Made by a program: the position numbers and the translations under genes. This document shows, piece by piece, positions 14,851 to 18,149 of a DNA stretch of 18,149 nt; positions within the stretch are counted from its first letter, which is position 1, and the number at the start of each line of letters is the position of its first letter. The notes beneath the pieces were generated by a model. It saw only the letters and a program-made list of their open reading frames with translations. It was not told the origin of the DNA and searched no databases. Where the stretch lies: positions 1-18,149 of the forward strand of contig JAJAZI010000069.1 of the NCBI GenBank assembly GCA_026785785.1, read 5' to 3'. Origin of the DNA: Microbacteriaceae bacterium (GTDB lineage Bacteria; Actinomycetota; Actinomycetes; Actinomycetales; Microbacteriaceae).

Positions 14851-15440
14851 CAATAGCGCTGCTCGAGGAACGGGTCGCCGCGCATGTGATATCCGTTCTG
14901 CTCCCAGAATCCAGGCTCGTCCTCGGTGAGGAGGTTGAGACCGTGCACCCACTTGGCGCTCTTCCAGAAGTAGAGGTGCGGCACCAGCAGACGCGCCGGT
15001 CCGCCGTGCTGCGGTTCGAGCGGGGCGCCATCGAAGTCGAACGCGATCCAGGCCTTGCCGCCCCGCAGGTCGGCGAGCGGAAGGTTGGTGGTGTAGCCGC
15101 CGTAGGAGTACGCCATCGAGAACTCGGCGGTCGTCTCCACCTCCGCAAACAGGGTGTCCAGGGACACGCCCCGCCAGCCCGTGCCGAATTTCGACCAGCT
15201 CGTGACGCAGTGGATGTCGGTGGTCACGTCTTCGATGGGAAGTGCCATGAGCTCCTGCCACGACCAGCGGTGCAGCGCACCCGTCTCGGTCGAGATGGAA
15301 AATGCCCACTCGTCCAGCGACACACGCGGCGTCGCACCGGCGGACAGCACGGGAAAGCTCTCGGTGAGGTACTGGCCGGGAGGGAGGCCCACAACGTCCG
15401 ATCTCCGCTTGCCTCCGAAACCTGGCGAGAAGATACCCAC
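14847..15440 (-). CDS. Sulfite-oxidase-like molybdopterin oxidoreductase, cytosolic
   Basis: A 197-aa single-domain protein of the sulfite oxidase/MsrP molybdopterin fold. The probable Mo-ligating cysteine is Cys78 in DIHCVTSWSKFGTGWRGVSL. Cofactor-binding segments follow: YSYGGYTTNLPLADL, the HGGPARLLVPHLYFWKSAKW stretch, and a C-terminal GYHMRGDPFLEQRYW. It lacks a Tat signal peptide and the C-terminal dimerisation domain of classical sulfite oxidases, so it is expected in the cytosol. Its substrate is unknown; sulfite or a sulfoxide-type compound is a guess. The start is GTG 15440, because AAGGAGG (15445-15451 on the complementary strand) lies 4 nt before it; the frame is open further upstream but without similarity. 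It is first in a two-gene operon with the reductase and divergent from an MFS exporter. No molybdopterin biosynthesis gene lies in this window. Confidence 0.93.
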   Translation of the reverse strand: MGIFSPGFGGKRRSDVVGLPPGQYLTESFPVLSAGATPRVSLDEWAFSISTETGALHRWSWQELMALPIEDVTTDIHCVTSWSKFGTGWRGVSLDTLFAEVETTAEFSMAYSYGGYTTNLPLADLRGGKAWIAFDFDGAPLEPQHGGPARLLVPHLYFWKSAKWVHGLNLLTEDEPGFWEQNGYHMRGDPFLEQRYW

Positions 15441-15458
15441 GTGCCCTCCTTGCTCGAC

Positions 15459-15516
15459 TCGCCCCGGTGGCGAGGGGTGCTGCACCAGCCTATAGAAACA
15501 CAGGCCACCGGGGCGA
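15459..15516. promoter_or_regulatory. 13-bp perfect inverted repeat, candidate operator
   Basis: TCGCCCCGGTGGC at 15459-15471 is repeated as its exact reverse complement at 15504-15516, 32 nt apart, between two divergent genes. The right arm covers the expected -35 position of the - strand promoter (TAGGCT at 15487-15492); the left arm lies in its leader. The interior holds a second palindrome (GGTGC-T-GCACC, 15476-15486). Two spaced arms flanking a promoter suit a dimeric regulator. Only the left arm would be in the - strand transcript, so an RNA hairpin between the arms is unlikely for that gene. Confidence 0.6.
15487..15492 (-). promoter_or_regulatory. Putative -10 box (TAGGCT) of the molybdoprotein operon
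   Basis: On the - strand, TAGGCT (in the context CTATAGGCTGG) lies 46 nt upstream of GTG 15440, leaving a leader with the AAGGAGG ribosome-binding site. The same TAGGCTGG sequence appears on the + strand at 15552-15559 facing the MFS gene. Confidence 0.4.
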
Positions 15517-15570
15517 CGCGCCAAGGCTGGCCAGATGACTGGCGACGCGCCTAGGCTGGCCCCATGACTG
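15512..15570 (+). repeat. 29-bp tandem duplication of a putative promoter/start region
   Basis: Two copies of a ~30-bp unit (15512-15541 and 15541-15570, period 29) differ at three positions. Each ends in ATGACTGGC preceded by (T/A)AGGCTGGCC. Only the second copy has the TANNNT form (TAGGCT); the first reads AAGGCT. The right arm of the 13-bp inverted repeat overlaps the first unit's left end. Confidence 0.85.
15552..15557 (+). promoter_or_regulatory. Putative -10 box (TAGGCT) upstream of the MFS gene
   Basis: TAGGCT is followed by 6 nt and an ATG at 15564, the same spacing as at proA and the UbiA gene. This would give a leaderless transcript starting at the short frame 15564-15596, which overlaps the MFS start. 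Confidence 0.4.
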
Positions 15571-15596
15571 GCAGAGCACCCGCGGTCCAGCTGTGA
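15564..15596 (+). other. Possible 10-codon leader frame coupled to the MFS start
   Basis: ATG 15564 opens a frame for MTGRAPAVQL that ends in TGA 15594-15596, overlapping the GTG start of the MFS gene (GTGA). The preceding repeat copy offers a similar frame (ATG 15535, MTGDAPRLAP, stop 15565-15567). The MFS gene has no Shine-Dalgarno sequence, so ribosomes could enter by leaderless initiation at 15564 and re-initiate at 15593. This is inference from spacing only. Confidence 0.3.
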
Positions 15597-17041
15597 CCCG
15601 CTCCCAACGCCTCGTGCTGGCGATCGCCGTGCTCGCCTCGTTTGTCGCATTCCTCGACGGTTCGGTCATCACTGTCGCCCTGCCGGCGATCACCGCCGAG
15701 CTCGGGGGCGGCCTTTCCCTTCAGCAGTGGGTCGTCGACGCCTACCTCATCACGCTCGGGTCGCTCATGCTGCTCGCGGGGTCGCTGTCCGATGTGTTCG
15801 GGCGCATTCTCGTGCTGCGGCTCGGGCTCATCGGCTTCGGGATCACCTCCGTCATGTGCGCGCTAGCGCCTACCGGCGAGTTCCTCATCGTCGCGCGGGC
15901 TCTCCAGGGTGTCTCCGGGGCGCTTCTTGTGCCGAGCTCGCTCGCCCTCATCCTCGCCACCTTCCGGGGGCCGGCGCAGGGCAAGGCGATCGGTCTCTGG
16001 ACGGCGTGGACTAGCGCGGCCTTCCTGGTCGGCCCGGTGCTCGGCGGACTCTTCATCGACCTCGCATCCTGGCGGCTCGTGTTCGCCATCAACGTGCTGC
16101 CGATTCTCGTGACCCTGTGGCTGCTCGCGCTGCTGGGCGCGCGGAACGAGCGGATCGCGGGGGTGCCGATCGACTACCTCGGCGCGGTTCTGGGGGTTGT
16201 CGGACTCGGCCTGCCCGTGTTCGCTCTGATCGAGCAGGCCAACTACGGCCTCGCCAGCCCGATTATCTGGGCGCCGCTCGCCATCGGCGTTCTCGCCTTC
16301 GCCGGATTCATCCAGCGGCAGCGGGTCGCACCATCGCCGATGATGCCCCTTGGTCTGTTCCGGGTTCGCAACTTCGCCGTGGGAAACATCGCGACCGTGC
16401 TGATCTACGGGGCCCTGTCGCTTGGCACCTTCGTGCTCGCGGTCTTCCTTCAGGAGACAGCCGGCTACTCGGCGACCCTCGCCGGCGCCGCGTTGCTCCC
16501 CGTGATAGTGCTGAACATCGCGCTGTCGCCGCTGTTCGGTTCCCTCGCGGGACGCTTCGGACCGAGGCTGTTCATGACCATCGGCCCCATCCTGGGCGGT
16601 GTCGGGTTTTTGCTCATGCTGCGAATCGACGCATCCGCTGACTACCTCACGGCGGTGCTGCCCGGTATCGCCGTCTTCGGCCTCGGGCTCTCGATCACGG
16701 TGGCGCCGCTCACGGCCGCGGTGCTCGGGTCGATCAGCTCGAGGCAGGCCGGTATCGGCTCGGCCGTGAACAATGCCCTCTCCCGCATAGCGGGGCTCGT
16801 CGCGATCGCGCTGCTCGGCGTCATCGTCGGAAGCGAGCTCGACCTCGACGGCTTCCACCGCGGGCTCGTCGTCACGGCGGTGCTGCTGATCATCGGCGGG
16901 GTCGTGTCGGCCATCGGCATCCGCAACGCTCCCGCCGCAGACGGTGCTGCTGCGTCAGGCGAGCAGGCTCGCCCCGGCGGTGGCGAGCAGACCGACGTTC
17001 ACCAGCGCGGCGGCGATGATAAGCCGGAAGAGCAGGCGTGA
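15593..17041 (+). CDS. MFS transporter, DHA2-type (14 TM) drug/metabolite exporter
   Basis: A 482-aa inner-membrane proton-coupled exporter of the major facilitator superfamily, with about 14 hydrophobic segments. TM1 carries FLDGSVITVALPAI, the usual D1-type motif of DHA2 proteins. The loop after TM2 carries AGSLSDVFGRILVLR (motif A), and the fifth segment has FLVGPVLGGLF (antiporter motif C). The substrate cannot be read from sequence. The start is GTG 15593, 12 residues before TM1; there is no ribosome-binding site, and a short upstream frame may couple to it. The last ~35 residues (after GIRNAP) are a polar, Gly/Glu/Gln-rich tail that lies antisense to the end of the UbiA gene and is probably a read-through extension. 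Divergent from the molybdoprotein operon across a region with a 13-bp inverted repeat. Confidence 0.93.
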   Translation: MTRSQRLVLAIAVLASFVAFLDGSVITVALPAITAELGGGLSLQQWVVDAYLITLGSLMLLAGSLSDVFGRILVLRLGLIGFGITSVMCALAPTGEFLIVARALQGVSGALLVPSSLALILATFRGPAQGKAIGLWTAWTSAAFLVGPVLGGLFIDLASWRLVFAINVLPILVTLWLLALLGARNERIAGVPIDYLGAVLGVVGLGLPVFALIEQANYGLASPIIWAPLAIGVLAFAGFIQRQRVAPSPMMPLGLFRVRNFAVGNIATVLIYGALSLGTFVLAVFLQETAGYSATLAGAALLPVIVLNIALSPLFGSLAGRFGPRLFMTIGPILGGVGFLLMLRIDASADYLTAVLPGIAVFGLGLSITVAPLTAAVLGSISSRQAGIGSAVNNALSRIAGLVAIALLGVIVGSELDLDGFHRGLVVTAVLLIIGGVVSAIGIRNAPAADGAAASGEQARPGGGEQTDVHQRGGDDKPEEQA

Positions 17042-17785
17042 CAGTTCCCGCGTGAGCACGAGCACGATGCCGACCACCGCGATCAGAACGGTCGACCCGA
17101 ACCCGAGCCACTGAATCACGCCGACCTCGCCGGGGCCGACGAGAGCGAGAACGGAAGCCCCGAGCAGCGCCGCGAAGGTGCCGATGCCGGTCCAGCGCGG
17201 CCCGAGGCGGTGGGGGAGGCCGCGCACGCCGGTCGCCCGGTCGTCGTCGAGATCGGGCAGCACGTTGGCGAAGTGCGCCGCGACGCCGAGCAACGCCCCG
17301 AGGCCCATCGCCCACGCGGCGGCCCAGGACGGTTCCGGTAGGGAGAGGGTAATGACGGCGGGCAGAAGGCCGAAGCTCACGATGTAGGGCAGCACCGAGA
17401 ATGGGGTGCGCTTGAGCCAGGCGTTGTAGCTCCATGCTGAGGCGATGAACACGGTGTGGGCGACCGTCGCCCGCCAGCCGAGCGGCACCGTGGCGGCCAC
17501 CGCAATAATGGCGGTCGCGATCGCCACACCCCGCACGGTGCCGGCGTTGACCCCGCCGAGCGCGACCGGCTTGTCGGTGCGGCCCACCGCGATATCGCGC
17601 TCGGCGTCGATCCAGTCGTTGGACAGCCCGACGGAGGCCTGGTTCGCGGCGAAGGCGACTCCGAGAAGCGCAAGCCGCCATCCGTCGTGGCCGGCTCCCA
17701 GGGCGAGCACGATCGCGATGAGTGTGACGGCGACTGCCGGGCCGGGATGGGTCGAGCGAAGGAGCGCGACCGCGGTGTTGGGCAT
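16955..17785 (-). CDS. UbiA-family prenyltransferase
   Basis: A 276-aa polytopic membrane enzyme that attaches a polyprenyl chain to an aromatic or other acceptor. The first Asp-rich motif is NDWIDAERD (56-64, NDxxDxxxD), followed by VGRTDKPVALG; the second is DLDDD (178-182) after FANVLP. These motifs bind the diphosphate through Mg2+. About eight to nine hydrophobic segments separate them. The acceptor is unknown; this actinobacterial group is often loosely called 4-hydroxybenzoate or homogentisate prenyltransferase, and that should not be assumed. ATG 17785 stands 6 nt after TAGCAT, suggesting a leaderless mRNA. The 3' end overlaps the MFS gene on the other strand by 87 bp. Here the UbiA frame encodes its last hydrophobic segment (LVNVGLLATAGASLLA), so it is probably the ancestral user of this DNA. 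Confidence 0.93.
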   Translation of the reverse strand: MPNTAVALLRSTHPGPAVAVTLIAIVLALGAGHDGWRLALLGVAFAANQASVGLSNDWIDAERDIAVGRTDKPVALGGVNAGTVRGVAIATAIIAVAATVPLGWRATVAHTVFIASAWSYNAWLKRTPFSVLPYIVSFGLLPAVITLSLPEPSWAAAWAMGLGALLGVAAHFANVLPDLDDDRATGVRGLPHRLGPRWTGIGTFAALLGASVLALVGPGEVGVIQWLGFGSTVLIAVVGIVLVLTRELSRLLFRLIIAAALVNVGLLATAGASLLA

Positions 17786-17791
17786 TGGCCC

Positions 17792-17797
17792 ATGCTA
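17792..17797 (-). promoter_or_regulatory. Putative leaderless promoter of the UbiA-family gene
   Basis: On the - strand TAGCAT (TANNNT) is followed by GGGCCA and then ATG at 17785, a 6-nt gap identical to that at proA. No Shine-Dalgarno sequence is present and no -35 box is visible. Confidence 0.5.
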
Positions 17798-17804
17798 GGT
17801 CGTG

Positions 17805-17855
17805 CGGCGGGGCGTGCTGCGCGGCGGGGCGTGCTGCGCGGCCGGGCGTGCTGCG
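17805..17855. repeat. 17-bp tandem repeat, three copies
   Basis: The units at 17805-17821, 17822-17838 and 17839-17855 each read CGGCGGGGCGTGCTGCG, with a single G-to-C change in the third. It begins 8 bp upstream of the putative UbiA -10 box. The period is not a multiple of three and no gene covers it. Confidence 0.93.
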
Positions 17856-17886
17856 CGGCCATCGCAGGTATCGTCGGCGCCCTCGT

Positions 17887-17928
17887 CGTGATTACCGTCA
17901 TCATCCGCGTGATTACGGTCATCATCCG
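17887..17928. repeat. 21-bp tandem repeat, two copies
   Basis: Two adjacent 21-bp units (CGTGATTACCGTCATCATCCG, split here as 17887-17907 and 17908-17928) differ at one base (ACCG against ACGG). They are less GC-rich than the flanks. No gene is evident here. Confidence 0.9.
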
Positions 17929-17929
17929 A

Positions 17930-18149
17930 GAGTGGCCTGCTTGTGTTGGCTCCGCGGGCCCGAGCACGACATTTTTGGGCAGCTGGGGGTGGATGCTGGA
18001 GATGGTGGCTCCATGCTCGCGAGTGGCCTGCTTGTGTTGCCTCCGCGGGCCCGAGCACGACATTTTTGGGCAGCTGGGGGTGGATGCTGGAGATGGTGGC
18101 TCCATGCTCGCGAGTGGCCTACTTGTGTTGCCTCCGCGGGCCCCAACAC
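17930..18149. repeat. 91-bp tandem repeat array, at least 2.4 copies, truncated by window edge
   Basis: Unit 1 is 17930-18020, unit 2 is 18021-18111, and a third starts at 18112 and runs off the window after 38 bp. Units begin GAGTGGCCTGCTTGTGTTG and end in CTCCATGCTCGC, so each junction forms the palindrome CTCGCGAG. Units 1 and 2 differ only at one base (TTGGCTCC against TTGCCTCC). The third changes CCTGCTT to CCTACTT and diverges near the edge. A TTTTT tract and CAGCTG palindrome lie mid-unit. The 91-bp period is not a multiple of three, so any frame through the array shifts at every copy. I see no supported gene from 17798 to the end. Confidence 0.95.

Noticed and set aside
17377..18105. 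Open - strand frame through the 91-bp repeats, giving apparent repeated peptides (MEPPSPAST)
   Set aside because: The period is not a multiple of three, the frame enters UbiA in the wrong phase, and no start signal is present.
17930..18149. CRISPR-like array
   Set aside because: Repeats are directly adjacent 91-bp units without unique spacers, and no cas gene is in the window.

Overview
The window is chromosomal DNA from a high-GC actinobacterium, most probably a member of the Microbacteriaceae. The evidence is the strong G/C preference at third codon positions, the obg-proB-proA-nadD-rsfS order, a zinc-finger SDR and a DUF3516-type helicase of actinobacterial kind, and promoters that place a TANNNT -10 box directly before start codons. 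I cannot name the genus. I see no insertion sequence, prophage, CRISPR array, rRNA or plasmid function.

Left part (1-6760): a housekeeping block read entirely on the + strand. It holds the 3' end of obgE (ribosome-assembly GTPase), proB and proA (first two steps of proline synthesis), a 64-aa membrane peptide, nadD (NAD synthesis), a 529-aa acidic tail-anchored protein overlapping nadD by 4 nt, rsfS (ribosome silencing factor) and a 327-aa protein distantly like DUF218. It closes with tRNA-Ala(GGC) and a strong intrinsic terminator.

Middle (6761-8048): about 1.3 kb with little coding sequence. It contains a probable small membrane peptide on the - strand, short tandem repeats, and what looks like a decayed copy of a small Microbacteriaceae protein family (often auto-labelled 'ATP-dependent DNA ligase', DUF7882). 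A 126-aa membrane protein follows on +, convergent with a long - strand SDR carrying an N-terminal four-cysteine zinc finger and lacking the usual catalytic tyrosine.

Right part (10030-17785): a + strand run of a nucleoside hydrolase, a Ski2-like helicase with a DUF3516-type C-terminus, and a flavin reductase. This converges, with a 3-nt gap, on a - strand operon encoding a cytosolic sulfite-oxidase-like molybdoprotein and an FAD/NAD(P)H reductase, which plausibly form an electron-transfer pair. Divergent from that operon is a DHA2-type MFS exporter. The intergenic region between them carries a perfect 13-bp inverted repeat and a 29-bp tandem duplication that copies a putative start region. 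The MFS gene overlaps tail-to-tail by 87 bp with a UbiA-family prenyltransferase.

Right edge (17798-18149): a non-coding patch packed with three unrelated tandem repeats (17 bp x3, 21 bp x2, 91 bp x2.4, the last running off the window). No obvious new defence or mobile system is present. The most unusual features are this repeat patch, the regulatory architecture at 15441-15592, the zinc-finger SDR and the recurrent leaderless promoter signature.
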